Assembly (NCBI RefSeq): GCF_003428885.1
Contig: NZ_QQRU01000005.1
Location: forward strand, 62,001-126,000
Length of the DNA stretch: 64,000 nucleotides
Source of the DNA: Streptococcus sp. LQJ-218
Lineage (GTDB): Bacteria; Bacillota; Bacilli; Lactobacillales; Streptococcaceae
Reading direction: 5' to 3'
Shown: piece after piece, positions 55,599 to 64,000 of the stretch
How the letters are laid out: every line of letters begins with the position of its first letter
Position numbering within the stretch: the stretch's first letter is position 1
The notes under the pieces: model-generated
Database searches by the model: none
Seen by the model: the letters and a program-made list of their open reading frames with translations, nothing else
What the model was told of the DNA's origin: nothing
Program-made: the position numbers and the translations under genes

Positions 55599-56429
55599 CT
55601 ATTTCCAAGGGTTGTAAAATCGTCCCTGATTCTGCAAGATAAGTAGTAAACTAGCTACTAAAAACAAGGCTGCCAAGAGCAAGGTAAGATAGTCTCCTTT
55701 TTTCAAGGCCTGATAACTATACCAAGTGCGTTTTTTCTCTTTCCCAAAGCGTCGAAGCTCCATAGCGGTCGCGATGGTATCAATGCGTTCTAGCGAACTA
55801 AAAATCAAGGGAGTGATAATGAGCAGATTGCCTTTGATTCGTTGCATAAGAGAAGCTTTCTTGGATAATTCCATCCCACGCGCTTCCTGAGACATCTTGA
55901 TGGTAAAGAATTCTTCCTGCAAATCTGGAATATAGCGCAAGGTCAGGCTGACTGAATAGGCAATTTTGTAAGGCACACCGATTTGATTTAAACTGGAAGC
56001 AAACTGACTAGGATGAGTTGTCATCAAAAAGATAATAGCCAGAGGAATGGTGCAAAGGTACTTAATAGCCAGATTTAGCAGATAAAAGAGCTCTTGACTG
56101 GTTAGAGTGTAGGCACCGATTCCCTGCCAAATCACACTTCTCTCTCCGTAAAGTCCAACCCCATATTCGGGAGAAAAGAGATAGACCATCAAGACGTTTA
56201 AAATGGCAAATACCGTCGCAAAAACGGCCACAAAGGATACATCTTTAAAACGGATTTCTGACAAATAGAGGAGAAAGACCGAAAAGATGGCAATCAGAAC
56301 AAGCAGTCTGGTATCATAGCTAATCATGGCCGCCAATGACACGAGGATGAAAAAGAGAAGTTTACCAGCTCCTGACAAGCGGTGAATCACAGTATCTCTA
56401 TGCTGGTAACCGATTAATTTAGCTTGCAT
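55599..56429 (-). CDS. ECF transporter transmembrane subunit (EcfT/CbiQ-like)
   Basis: Membrane coupling subunit of 276 aa. About five helices, and the coupling-helix motifs are SQEARGMEL (near 179) and [10 protein letters not shown] (near 217), each with the conserved Ala-Arg/Met-x-Arg pattern that contacts the ATPases. It overlaps the end of the double-ATPase gene by 16 bases. With the S component at 58265 it forms a dedicated ECF importer. Confidence 0.92.
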   Translation of the reverse strand: MQAKLIGYQHRDTVIHRLSGAGKLLFFILVSLAAMISYDTRLLVLIAIFSVFLLYLSEIRFKDVSFVAVFATVFAILNVLMVYLFSPEYGVGLYGERSVIWQGIGAYTLTSQELFYLLNLAIKYLCTIPLAIIFLMTTHPSQFASSLNQIGVPYKIAYSVSLTLRYIPDLQEEFFTIKMSQEARGMELSKKASLMQRIKGNLLIITPLIFSSLERIDTIATAMELRRFGKEKKRTWYSYQALKKGDYLTLLLAALFLVASLLLILQNQGRFYNPWK

Positions 56430-58096
56430 CCTTCTCTCCTTTCTTTGTAAAATGCCGTTAAAGCAAGTGGATCCACGTCTAGTTTCTTGGCCAAGTTGAA
56501 GATTGAAGTTTCTTTTAGATTGGCTTTTACTAACAGCTCAGGATTGCTCAACAGACTAGCTGGATCAGTATCGGCAATCAATTCCCCATCCACCATGACA
56601 AGGGCTCGGTCTGAATAATCCAGCATCAATTGCATATCATGGGTAATCATGACAATGGTATGACCTTTTTGATGCAGTTCTTCAAGAAATTCCATAATCT
56701 CAGTATAGTTTTTCTGGTCTTGGCCTGCAGTCGGTTCATCTAAGAGGATAATTTCAGCTCCTAAGACCAAAATAGATGCAATGGTGACACGTTTTTTCTG
56801 ACCAAATGACAGGGCAGAAATAGGCCAATTACGGAATTCATAGAGACCACAGATTTTCAAAACTTCATAGACTCTCGTTTCAATTTCCTTTTCGTCCACA
56901 CCTCGCAAACGAAGTCCCAGAGCCACCTCATCAAAAATCATATTGGTTGAAATCATTTGGTTAGGATTTTGCAGCACATAGCCTACTCGTTCCGCCCGCT
57001 CTGCAACAGAATCTCCTTTTATATCCTGTCCTTCCCAAAGATAGCGACCTTCCGTCTGGATAAAGCAACTTATAGCCTTGGCTAGGGTTGACTTCCCAGC
57101 TCCATTTTTTCCGACAATGGCAATCTTTTCGCCCTTTTTAATATCCAGATAAATGGATTTCAAAATCGGTCTATCATCATAAGAAAACGACACATCCTCT
57201 AGTCTAAAGAGTGACTGCAATTCTGGGGTTTCTTTTACCAGTTCCGTCCGCAACTGAATCTGGCCTTTTGAGATAGACAAGTTGTCCAAATTTACTAATT
57301 GTTCTTCCTTAGCTAAATCCACACCCAATTGACGGAGAGTAGTGAGATAAAGGGGTTCTCGAATTCCATTTTGTGTCAATAAATCAGTCGCCAGTAACTG
57401 GTCAGGGCTCCCGTTAAAGAGGATACGACAATCGTTTATCAAGACAATCCGATCGACAGGACGATGCAGAACGTCCTCCAAACGGTGCTCGATAATAAGG
57501 GTCGTCGTCCCCTCCTCCTTATGAATCTGATCAATCAATTCGATAATATCCTGACCTGACTTGGGATCCAGATTGGCGAGTGGCTCATCAAACAGGAGAA
57601 TCGGACTCTCATCAATCAAGACACCAGCTAGACTGACCCGCTGCTTTTGTCCACCTGATAAATCCTGGGGACGCTGAGCTAGTAAAGGGAGAAGGTCCAG
57701 CTTTTCAGACCATTTATGAACACGATTTTTCATCTCTTCTAGAGCTGTTACATCATTTTCCAGAGCAAAAGCCAAATCTTCTGCCACGGACAGACCGATA
57801 AACTGCCCGTCTGTATCCTGCAAAACTGTGCTGACCAGATGAGATTTATCGTAGATGCTCATATCAAAAGCGGCTTGCCCCTTGATCAAAAATTCTCCAG
57901 ACATCTGACCCTTATAAATAGTTGGAATAATCCCATTCAAACACTGACCCAAGGTAGACTTACCTGACCCAGAGGGGCCAACAATTAAGACTTTTTCTCC
58001 CTTATAAATGGTCAAGTCTACCCCTTGTAAGGTCGGTTCTTGTTGTGTTTCATACCGGAAAGAGAAATCCTTCCACTCAATTATAGCTTCTTTCAT
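56414..58096 (-). CDS. Double-domain ECF ATPase (YkoD-like)
   Basis: One polypeptide of 560 aa with two full ABC ATPase domains. Domain 1: GPSGSGKST (near 40), LSGGQKQRV (near 148), DEPLANLDP. Domain 2: GKNGAGKST (near 330), LSFGQKKRV (near 433), DEPTAGQDQ. It takes the place of the separate EcfA1 and EcfA2. The last residue block reads [15 protein letters not shown]. Upstream, a terminator-like hairpin separates it from the S-component gene. Confidence 0.93.
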   Translation of the reverse strand: MKEAIIEWKDFSFRYETQQEPTLQGVDLTIYKGEKVLIVGPSGSGKSTLGQCLNGIIPTIYKGQMSGEFLIKGQAAFDMSIYDKSHLVSTVLQDTDGQFIGLSVAEDLAFALENDVTALEEMKNRVHKWSEKLDLLPLLAQRPQDLSGGQKQRVSLAGVLIDESPILLFDEPLANLDPKSGQDIIELIDQIHKEEGTTTLIIEHRLEDVLHRPVDRIVLINDCRILFNGSPDQLLATDLLTQNGIREPLYLTTLRQLGVDLAKEEQLVNLDNLSISKGQIQLRTELVKETPELQSLFRLEDVSFSYDDRPILKSIYLDIKKGEKIAIVGKNGAGKSTLAKAISCFIQTEGRYLWEGQDIKGDSVAERAERVGYVLQNPNQMISTNMIFDEVALGLRLRGVDEKEIETRVYEVLKICGLYEFRNWPISALSFGQKKRVTIASILVLGAEIILLDEPTAGQDQKNYTEIMEFLEELHQKGHTIVMITHDMQLMLDYSDRALVMVDGELIADTDPASLLSNPELLVKANLKETSIFNLAKKLDVDPLALTAFYKERREGCKLN

Positions 58097-58232
58097 CTTA
58101 CTCTCTTTATTCGCTTCTTAGACTTCTATTTTATCATAAATCTACCCCTTCTTGCAGACTCTTCTCGTAAAATCTTAGCGTCAAAAAGAGTCCTATCCTA
58201 GCTTACTTGCCTAACTAGTCTATAAACATCGA

Positions 58233-58260
58233 AAAAGACTGGTTGTCCAGCCTTTTCCTT
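58233..58260 (-). terminator. Terminator-like hairpin after the UPF0397 gene
   Basis: Stem AAAAGGCTGG / CCAGTCTTTT (one G-U) with a four-base loop and a TTTTT-like 3' arm. It lies within the operon, so probably partial, giving more S component than ATPase. Confidence 0.8.
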
Positions 58261-58264
58261 TATG

Positions 58265-58810
58265 TTAATCCTTTTTCAAACTTCCTGAACGAGTCTGCGT
58301 ACGTGAATAAGCTAGCAAGAGAAGAGTACCTGCGATAGCTACAGTTACAGCGTTAGCAATACCTGCAACAATCCCTTGGGCAAATACTTTTTCTGCCGCT
58401 TCTTGATAAATCACAACATCTCCAAGTGGTGCCAAGACACCCCAAACAAGAGCATTTGCGATAATCTGAATGAGGTTAAAGAGGACAATATCCTTCAACT
58501 CAAAAACACCCTGTGTTACTCGAATGTATTTTCTAAAGAGACCTACAGCTAGACCAAAGAGACCACTAGCAATAATCCAAGTCCACCAAAGACCGTAGCC
58601 AGCAAGAGAGTCCTTCACTGCATGACCAATTAAACCAACAAGTAATCCCACTAGAGGGCCAAAAATGATAGACAAGAGGCTCTGTACCGCATACTGAAGC
58701 TGGATGCTTGTATTTGGAACGGGTGTCGGAATGCTGATCATCCCGATGACAACAAAGAGTGCAGCTCCAACACCGATAGCAACAACTTGTTTAATTGATT
58801 GATTTTTCAT
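58265..58810 (-). CDS. UPF0397 ECF-type S component
   Basis: Substrate-capture membrane subunit of 181 aa with five or six helices, family UPF0397. [20 protein letters not shown] near 32 and [20 protein letters not shown] near 57 are its conserved blocks. The transported compound is not established. Always found next to the double ATPase and EcfT genes in related genomes; here also 15 bp behind a SAM hydrolase gene. Confidence 0.9.
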   Translation of the reverse strand: MKNQSIKQVVAIGVGAALFVVIGMISIPTPVPNTSIQLQYAVQSLLSIIFGPLVGLLVGLIGHAVKDSLAGYGLWWTWIIASGLFGLAVGLFRKYIRVTQGVFELKDIVLFNLIQIIANALVWGVLAPLGDVVIYQEAAEKVFAQGIVAGIANAVTVAIAGTLLLLAYSRTQTRSGSLKKD

Positions 58811-58825
58811 TTATATTCTCCTATT

Positions 58826-59674
58826 TTATGATTCTATTTTCTTTATTTCAATGGTCCAAGATGAACCGACTCCCACATTATAGGCCTTAGCAAAGGAACC
58901 TTGGTTGATAGCCAGACCTAAACGATAGAGTGAGTTGATGTAAAGGATTGGTTGCCCAATTCTCACATCTGCAAATGATTTACCATAGACAACCTGATTT
59001 TGATAGACCAGCATATCTGCATGATAGATGGTCACTTCAAAACGATCACCAAATGCTGGTTCCAGTTTGTAAAATTCTTCTCGCGTGATAGAGGTCCAAA
59101 GCGAGCCAAAACGCACATCCAGAATATCAATAGCTCCCTTCACCAGATGATCTTCTATGATAGTCTCTACGACTGGAAGCTCCACAATCTGATCCACACT
59201 AAGCTCTGGTCCCACTTCCTCAAAAGTAATGTGACCACTGGCTAGTTTAGCACCAGTATAGGCATAAACATCACGACCGTGGAAGGTATAAGAATGCTCT
59301 GTATTTTGCCGTCTATTGGCCACTTCAGAAATCTCACGAATAGCTACAATGCCAACGTGTTTCTTGATAAAAGAAAGAGTCCCATTGTCTGGTGTGACAA
59401 TGTATTGATTTTTTGCAGTTTTGGCAACCACACTCTTACGTTTCGAGCCGACACCTGGATCGACAACCGATACAAAGGTCGTTCCCTCAGGCCAGTAATC
59501 CACCGTCTGAAAGAGACGGTAGCTCCCCTCAAAAATATTATAAGGCGTGATATCATGCGTCAAATGATGAATTTTTAAGGTTGGAGATTCTTCTAAAGCC
59601 ACTCCAATCATAGCCGATATCGCACCATCAACCAGACCAAAGTCTGATTGTAATACCAGTAAATTATTATTCAT
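58826..59674 (-). CDS. SAM hydroxide adenosyltransferase (DUF62 family)
   Basis: Family DUF62 enzyme of 282 aa that splits S-adenosylmethionine with water to adenosine and methionine (related to fluorinase/chlorinase). Visible motifs: LLVLQSDFGLVDG near the N-terminus, VDPGVGSKRKSVV (near 80), TPDNGTLS (near 101) and HGRDVYA (near 144) with the His-Arg-Asp needed for hydroxide attack. ATG at 59674 after GGGGAGA; an earlier in-frame start has no SD site. First gene of the ECF cluster. Confidence 0.9.
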   Translation of the reverse strand: MNNNLLVLQSDFGLVDGAISAMIGVALEESPTLKIHHLTHDITPYNIFEGSYRLFQTVDYWPEGTTFVSVVDPGVGSKRKSVVAKTAKNQYIVTPDNGTLSFIKKHVGIVAIREISEVANRRQNTEHSYTFHGRDVYAYTGAKLASGHITFEEVGPELSVDQIVELPVVETIIEDHLVKGAIDILDVRFGSLWTSITREEFYKLEPAFGDRFEVTIYHADMLVYQNQVVYGKSFADVRIGQPILYINSLYRLGLAINQGSFAKAYNVGVGSSWTIEIKKIES

Positions 59675-59862
59675 TTTGTCTCCCCGTATGTCCTTTATCA
59701 TACCATATTTTCTAAAAAGTAGCTAATAGCTATTTCAACTGGTTAGGGTATAGCTTTACCTTATAGCAAATTTCCTACTAAAAACTCTAGTTATTAGCTG
59801 GTAGGTGCATTTTTTCTTGAAAAAAGGTATGATAGTTACATCATGAAAAAGTAGGTTTTATT

Positions 59863-61212
59863 ATGAAAATTATCCTTGTCGGAGGGGGAAAAGTTGGTTC
59901 TGCCCTCTGTCGCTCCTTGGTTGCAGAAAAGCACGATGTTTTGCTGATTGAGCAAGACGAAGCCGTCCTCAATCATATTGTCAGTCGCTTTGATATCATG
60001 GGTATCCTTGGTAACGGAGCTGATTTTGCCATTCTTGAGCAAGCCAGCGTCCAAGAATGTGATATCTTTATCGCCCTGACTGAGTACGATGAAGTAAACA
60101 TGATTTCAGCCGTTCTAGCCAAGAAAATGGGAGCTAAAGAGACCATCGTTCGGGTGCGTAATCCTGAATATTCTAATTCTTATTTCAAAGAAAAGAATAT
60201 CCTTGGTTTTTCTCTTATCGTTAACCCTGAGCTCTTGGCTGCCCGCGCTATCGCGAATATCATTGACTTTCCCAACGCTCTGTCTGTCGAACGCTTTGCT
60301 GATGGACGTGTTAGCCTCATGGAATTTGTCGTCAAATCTACCAGCTGTCTTTGCCAAATGCCCATTTCTGATTTTCGGAAAAAATTTGGCAATATTATTG
60401 TCTGTGCGATAGAGAGAGATCATCAAATTATCATTCCAAGCGGTGACATGACTGTACAAGATAAAGATAGAATCTTTGTCACTGGTAACCGTGTTGATAT
60501 GATGCTCTTCCATAATTATTTCAAGTCTCGTGCCGTGAAAAGCCTTCTTATTGTTGGAGCTGGTAGAATTGCCTATTATCTACTAGGTATTCTCAAAGAT
60601 AGTCGGATCGATACCAAAGTCATTGAAATCAATCCTGAAATCGCCAGCTTCTTTAGCGAGAAATTCCCAAATCTTTACATCGTTCAAGGAGATGGGACCG
60701 CAAAAGATATCCTGCTGGAAGAAAGTGCTCAAAACTATGATGCCGTTGCGACTCTAACAGGAGTCGATGAGGAAAATCTGATTACTTCTATGTTCCTTGA
60801 CAGCGTAGGTGTACAGAAAAACATCACCAAGGTCAATCGTACCAGTCTCCTCGAGATTATCAATGCACCTGATTTTTCAAGTATCATCACACCTAAAAGC
60901 ATTGCTGTAGATACGATTATGCACTTTATTCGTGGTCGTGTTAATGCCCAGTATTCAGACCTTCAAGCCATGCACCATCTAGCTAATGGCCAAATCGAAA
61001 TCCTGCAATTCCATATCAAGGAAGCCAATAAAATGACTGCCAAACCACTTTCTCAACTGAAATTGAAAAAAGGGGTTCTTATTGCAGCCATCATTCGAAA
61101 GGGAAAGACTATTTTCCCTACAGGGGAGGATATGCTTGAAGTCGGAGACAAGCTCCTAGTAACAACCTTGTTGCCAAACATCACCAAGATTTATGACTTG
61201 ATCGCGAGGTAA
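59863..61212 (+). CDS. trkA: Trk potassium uptake regulatory protein TrkA
   Basis: Cytoplasmic NAD(H)-gating subunit of the Trk potassium channel, 449 aa. Two RCK units in tandem: TrkA_N with Rossmann motif GGGKVGSAL (near 7) and TrkA_C, then a second Rossmann motif VGAGRIAYYL (near 227) and TrkA_C. Start ATG at 59863 with TAGGTT upstream (weak SD). It is 3 bp ahead of trkH, so both are made together. Confidence 0.94.
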   Translation: MKIILVGGGKVGSALCRSLVAEKHDVLLIEQDEAVLNHIVSRFDIMGILGNGADFAILEQASVQECDIFIALTEYDEVNMISAVLAKKMGAKETIVRVRNPEYSNSYFKEKNILGFSLIVNPELLAARAIANIIDFPNALSVERFADGRVSLMEFVVKSTSCLCQMPISDFRKKFGNIIVCAIERDHQIIIPSGDMTVQDKDRIFVTGNRVDMMLFHNYFKSRAVKSLLIVGAGRIAYYLLGILKDSRIDTKVIEINPEIASFFSEKFPNLYIVQGDGTAKDILLEESAQNYDAVATLTGVDEENLITSMFLDSVGVQKNITKVNRTSLLEIINAPDFSSIITPKSIAVDTIMHFIRGRVNAQYSDLQAMHHLANGQIEILQFHIKEANKMTAKPLSQLKLKKGVLIAAIIRKGKTIFPTGEDMLEVGDKLLVTTLLPNITKIYDLIAR

Positions 61213-61215
61213 GAG

Positions 61216-62655
61216 ATGAATAAAAGTATGATTCGTTACCTCCTTTCAAAGTTACTTCTGATTGAAGCTGTTCTCCTCTTGGTTCCTGTTGCGATTGCCG
61301 TCTATTACCGTGAATCGAGCCAAGTCTTTACAGCCCTCTTTACAACGATTGGGATTCTCGTATTACTAGGCGGTTCAGGAATTTTACAAAAGCCAAAAAA
61401 TCAACGGATTTATGCCAAGGAGGGAATCTTGATTGTTGCCCTCTGTTGGATCCTTTGGTCTTTCTTTGGTGGTCTCCCCTTTGTTTTTGCTGGGCAAATT
61501 CCCAGCGTTATCGATGCCTTTTTTGAGATTAGTTCTGGCTTTACAACTACTGGGGCAACTATTTTGAACGATGTTTCGGTTCTCAGTCGTTCTCTCCTCT
61601 TCTGGCGAAGCTTTACCCACTTGATTGGAGGGATGGGAGTGCTTGTTTTTGCACTTGCTATTATGGATAATGCCAAAAATAGCCACCTAGAGGTGATGAA
61701 GGCTGAGGTTCCTGGCCCTGTTTTTGGCAAGGTTGTATCCAAACTAAAAAACACTGCCCAGATTCTCTATCTCCTTTATCTAGCTCTCTTCTCCCTCTTT
61801 GTCATCATCTATTACCTAGCCGGTATGCCCCTATTTGACAGTTTTGTGATCGCTATGGGGACAGCAGGTACAGGAGGTTTTACAGTCTATAACGATGGAA
61901 TTGCCCACTATGGTAGCTCACTAATTACCTATCTGGTTAGTATCGGAGTTCTGGTTTTTGGGATCAATTTCAACCTCTACTACTACCTTATGCTCCGTCG
62001 CATCAAGGCCTTCTTTGGGGACGAAGAACTTCGAGCTTACTTGCTCATCGTGCTGGTTTCTACAGGCTTGATTAGCCTTAATACCCTCTATCTCTACCCA
62101 GGATTTTCCAAGAGCTTTGAAATGGCCTTCTTCCAGGTTTCCAATATCATTACAACGACTGGTTTTGGTTACGGAGATATTACCAACTGGCCCCTTTTCT
62201 CCCAGTTTATCCTTCTCTTCCTCATGGTAATCGGTGGTTCTGCTGGTTCAACCGCAGGTGGACTCAAGGTTATTCGAGGTCTTATCCTTTCAAAAATTGC
62301 CAAAAACCAAATTTTGTCAATCCTATCACCCCACCGTGTTTTGACCCTCCATGTTAATAAAACGGTAATTGACAAAGATACCCAGCATAAAATTCTCAAG
62401 TACTTTGTCATCTATTCTATGATTTTACTAGCACTTATCTTTATTGTCAGCCTAGATAGCAATGATTTCCTGGTTGTGACCAGTGCTGTCTTTAGCTGTT
62501 TCAATAATATCGGACCTATTCTAGGAACTACTTCTAGCTTCTCAATCTTTAGTCCTATCTCAAAAATTCTCCTCTCCTTTGCAATGATTGCAGGGCGCTT
62601 AGAGATTTACCCAATCCTACTTCTCTTTATGAAGAGAACCTGGTCTAAGAGATAA
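61216..62655 (+). CDS. trkH: Trk potassium transporter TrkH
   Basis: Membrane subunit of the Trk potassium uptake system, 479 aa. Four M1-P-M2 repeats are visible through their selectivity loops: SSGFTTTGATIL (near 112), GTAGTGGFTVYND (near 215), TTTGFGYGD (near 315) and CFNNIGPILGTT (near 428). Follows trkA closely and ends in a terminator. Confidence 0.95.
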   Translation: MNKSMIRYLLSKLLLIEAVLLLVPVAIAVYYRESSQVFTALFTTIGILVLLGGSGILQKPKNQRIYAKEGILIVALCWILWSFFGGLPFVFAGQIPSVIDAFFEISSGFTTTGATILNDVSVLSRSLLFWRSFTHLIGGMGVLVFALAIMDNAKNSHLEVMKAEVPGPVFGKVVSKLKNTAQILYLLYLALFSLFVIIYYLAGMPLFDSFVIAMGTAGTGGFTVYNDGIAHYGSSLITYLVSIGVLVFGINFNLYYYLMLRRIKAFFGDEELRAYLLIVLVSTGLISLNTLYLYPGFSKSFEMAFFQVSNIITTTGFGYGDITNWPLFSQFILLFLMVIGGSAGSTAGGLKVIRGLILSKIAKNQILSILSPHRVLTLHVNKTVIDKDTQHKILKYFVIYSMILLALIFIVSLDSNDFLVVTSAVFSCFNNIGPILGTTSSFSIFSPISKILLSFAMIAGRLEIYPILLLFMKRTWSKR

Positions 62656-62660
62656 AATAC

Positions 62661-62697
62661 AACCACACCTTGTTCCATACAAAGTGTGGTGTTTTTA
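62661..62697 (+). terminator. Terminator after trkH
   Basis: Stem ACCACACCTTG / CAAAGTGTGGT with one mismatch, followed by GTTTTTATTTT. Confidence 0.88.
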
Positions 62698-62702
62698 TTT
62701 TC

Positions 62703-62816
62703 ATACTCTTCGAAAATCTCTTCAAACCACGTCAGCTCTATCTACAACCTCAAAACAGTGTTTTGAGCAACCTGCGGCCAATTTCCTAGTTTGCTCTTTG
62801 ATTTTCATTGAGTATC
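62703..62816 (+). repeat. BOX element lacking a complete boxB
   Basis: Begins ATACTCTTCGAAAATCTCTT (boxA end) and ends CTTTGATTTTCATTGAGTAT (boxC end); ACAACCTCAAAACAGTG marks the join. boxB is nearly absent. Confidence 0.85.
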
Positions 62817-62904
62817 AAATACCTCCCGCAACTCAACAAGTATCTTTGAATCCTGACCAGACATTTCAGTGCCTGACTTAAGGAATTGAAGAGCCTCAAA
62901 AAAC

Positions 62905-62930
62905 AACCCTCAGTCGACTGACCGAGGGTT
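62905..62930 (-). terminator. Terminator after pflB
   Basis: Stem AACCCTC / GAGGGTT with an inner GTCAGTCGAC palindrome, followed on the minus strand by GTTTTTTG. Confidence 0.85.
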
Positions 62931-62956
62931 ATTTATTTCATTATTCAAGAACTTGA

Positions 62957-64000
62957 TTAGCTCAATGCATCATCCATTGAAAGAACTTCGTGGAAGACAC
63001 GTTGTGTTAATTCAGTTTTTTGTTCTGGAGTGAGGTATTTAGTGTTTACACAGTATCCAGAGATACGTACGATAACGTCTTCACCTGACATGATCTTTTC
63101 GTAAACATCGTTCAAGTCCATAACGTTCAAGTTAACGTGTTGTCCACCGTTTTCGAAGTAACCATCAAGGATTGTGACTAAGTTATCAACTTGTTCGTCA
63201 CGAGTTTTACCAAGAGCACGTGGTGATACTTGAGTTGTCAATGAGATACCATCAGCTGCGTAACCAAAGTCAAGGCTAGCAAGTGAGTTCAAGTTTTGCA
63301 ACCATCCACCTTTAGCTTTGTTAGATGGGTTAGCACCTGGTGAGAAGAATTCAAGTTTAGACAAGTTCACAGAACCATCTTCGTTGAGGTATACACCTTT
63401 GTGGACTGGTGAGTTACCCGTTTGTTTAGAGTAAGCAACGTTAGATGTGATTGTCAAAAGTGATACTGTAGCTTCAGCGTCTTTGTAAAGTTTGTGGCTA
63501 CGTAGACGAGTTGTGTAAGCTTCGATCAACCATTCTGCCAATTCGTTTGAACGTGGGTCATCTTCACCCCAACGTGGGTATTCACCGATTGTTTCGTAAT
63601 CGTAGATATAGCCATTTTCGTCACGGATTGGTTTAACTGTAGCGTATTTGATAGCTGCCAGTGTATCAACAGTGTTAGCAAATCCACAGATACCGAATCC
63701 CATGTTGGCACGTTGTTTAGTTGGTAAGAAAGCCATTTGAACAGCTTCGTAGTTGTACTTATCAGTCATGTAGTGGATGATGTTCAAAGCATCTACGTAA
63801 GTGTCAGTCAACCAGTCAAGAGATTTTTCAAAGTTAGCTTTAACTGATTCAAATTCAAGAACTTCGTCACGGATTGGTTCAATGTCAAATACTTTGTAGT
63901 CTTTGTGAACATCGTCGTAACCACCGTTCAAACCAGTAAGAAGAGCTTTAAGAACGTTTACACGCGCACCGAAGTATTGGATGTTGTGGCGTTGATCTTC
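62957..64000 (-). CDS. pflB: Formate acetyltransferase (pyruvate formate-lyase), 3' part
   Basis: C-terminal 347 residues of the glycyl-radical enzyme that turns pyruvate and CoA into acetyl-CoA and formate under anaerobic conditions. The frame is open to the window edge ([20 protein letters not shown] is readable there), so the start lies outside. The end carries the glycyl-radical loop in [20 protein letters not shown], with Gly in RISGYCV, and the C-terminus is [12 protein letters not shown]. Codon use is highly biased, as in an abundant glycolytic enzyme. Confidence 0.97.
   Translation of the reverse strand, partial: EDQRHNIQYFGARVNVLKALLTGLNGGYDDVHKDYKVFDIEPIRDEVLEFESVKANFEKSLDWLTDTYVDALNIIHYMTDKYNYEAVQMAFLPTKQRANMGFGICGFANTVDTLAAIKYATVKPIRDENGYIYDYETIGEYPRWGEDDPRSNELAEWLIEAYTTRLRSHKLYKDAEATVSLLTITSNVAYSKQTGNSPVHKGVYLNEDGSVNLSKLEFFSPGANPSNKAKGGWLQNLNSLASLDFGYAADGISLTTQVSPRALGKTRDEQVDNLVTILDGYFENGGQHVNLNVMDLNDVYEKIMSGEDVIVRISGYCVNTKYLTPEQKTELTQRVFHEVLSMDDALS

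Overview
The window looks like chromosome from a mitis-group Streptococcus, closest in gene content to S. mitis or S. pneumoniae. The support is a run of core genes in pneumococcal order (dexB, the UPF0371 gene, luxS, clpL, mraY, pbpX, ftsL, rsmH), several BOX repeats, a YSIRK/LPXTG surface protein, low G+C and streptococcal promoters. aliA and dexB are only 194 bp apart. In encapsulated pneumococci these two genes bracket the capsule locus, so no capsule genes lie at this site, which favours S. mitis or a non-encapsulated relative.

Layout: 1-8.8 kb holds aliA (partial), dexB, the UPF0371 gene, luxS and clpL, with a duplicated CtsR-type promoter region and a 29-codon upstream reading frame in front of clpL. 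8.8-13.4 kb is the division and cell-wall cluster rsmH-ftsL-pbpX-mraY; PBP2x carries Glu at position 552. 13.5-15.7 kb is a small operon of an XRE regulator, three membrane proteins and a glutathione peroxidase. 16.0-21.8 kb is one giant cell-wall-anchored protein that joins a trypsin-like protease to a GH29 fucosidase and two G5 domains. 21.9-29.2 kb is accessory: a decayed LysR gene, a BCCT betaine/choline transporter, a HdiR/UmuC-type mutagenesis operon with a clear operator, a three-boxB BOX element and a peptide transporter. 29.5-39.4 kb is a self-contained glycan locus: an unusual GH31 hydrolase, a YesL-like protein, a CUT1-type ABC importer and a divergent YesM/YesN-type two-component system.

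39.8-44.3 kb holds an orphan AAA_14 ATPase and then the most suggestive novelty, a two-gene AT-rich cassette. It encodes an ApeA-like HEPN protein and an unrecognised zinc-ribbon protein, and is bracketed by two diverged ~106-bp direct repeats just outside the rpsI terminator. This looks like a small defence island. 44.3-64 kb is mostly core: rpsI/rplM with a leader, a NatAB-like ABC exporter, an alpha/beta hydrolase, pheS-GNAT-pheT behind a T-box, ribU behind an FMN riboswitch, trmL behind an attenuator-like leader, an ECF transporter cluster with a SAM hydrolase, trkA-trkH, and the 3' part of pflB.

Together the accessory genes point to a commensal that trims host glycans (GH29, GH31 and, for dextran-like sugars, DexB), imports peptides and osmolytes, and carries phage-defence and DNA-damage modules between conserved housekeeping blocks. 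All function calls come from reading the translated sequence; no database search was run.
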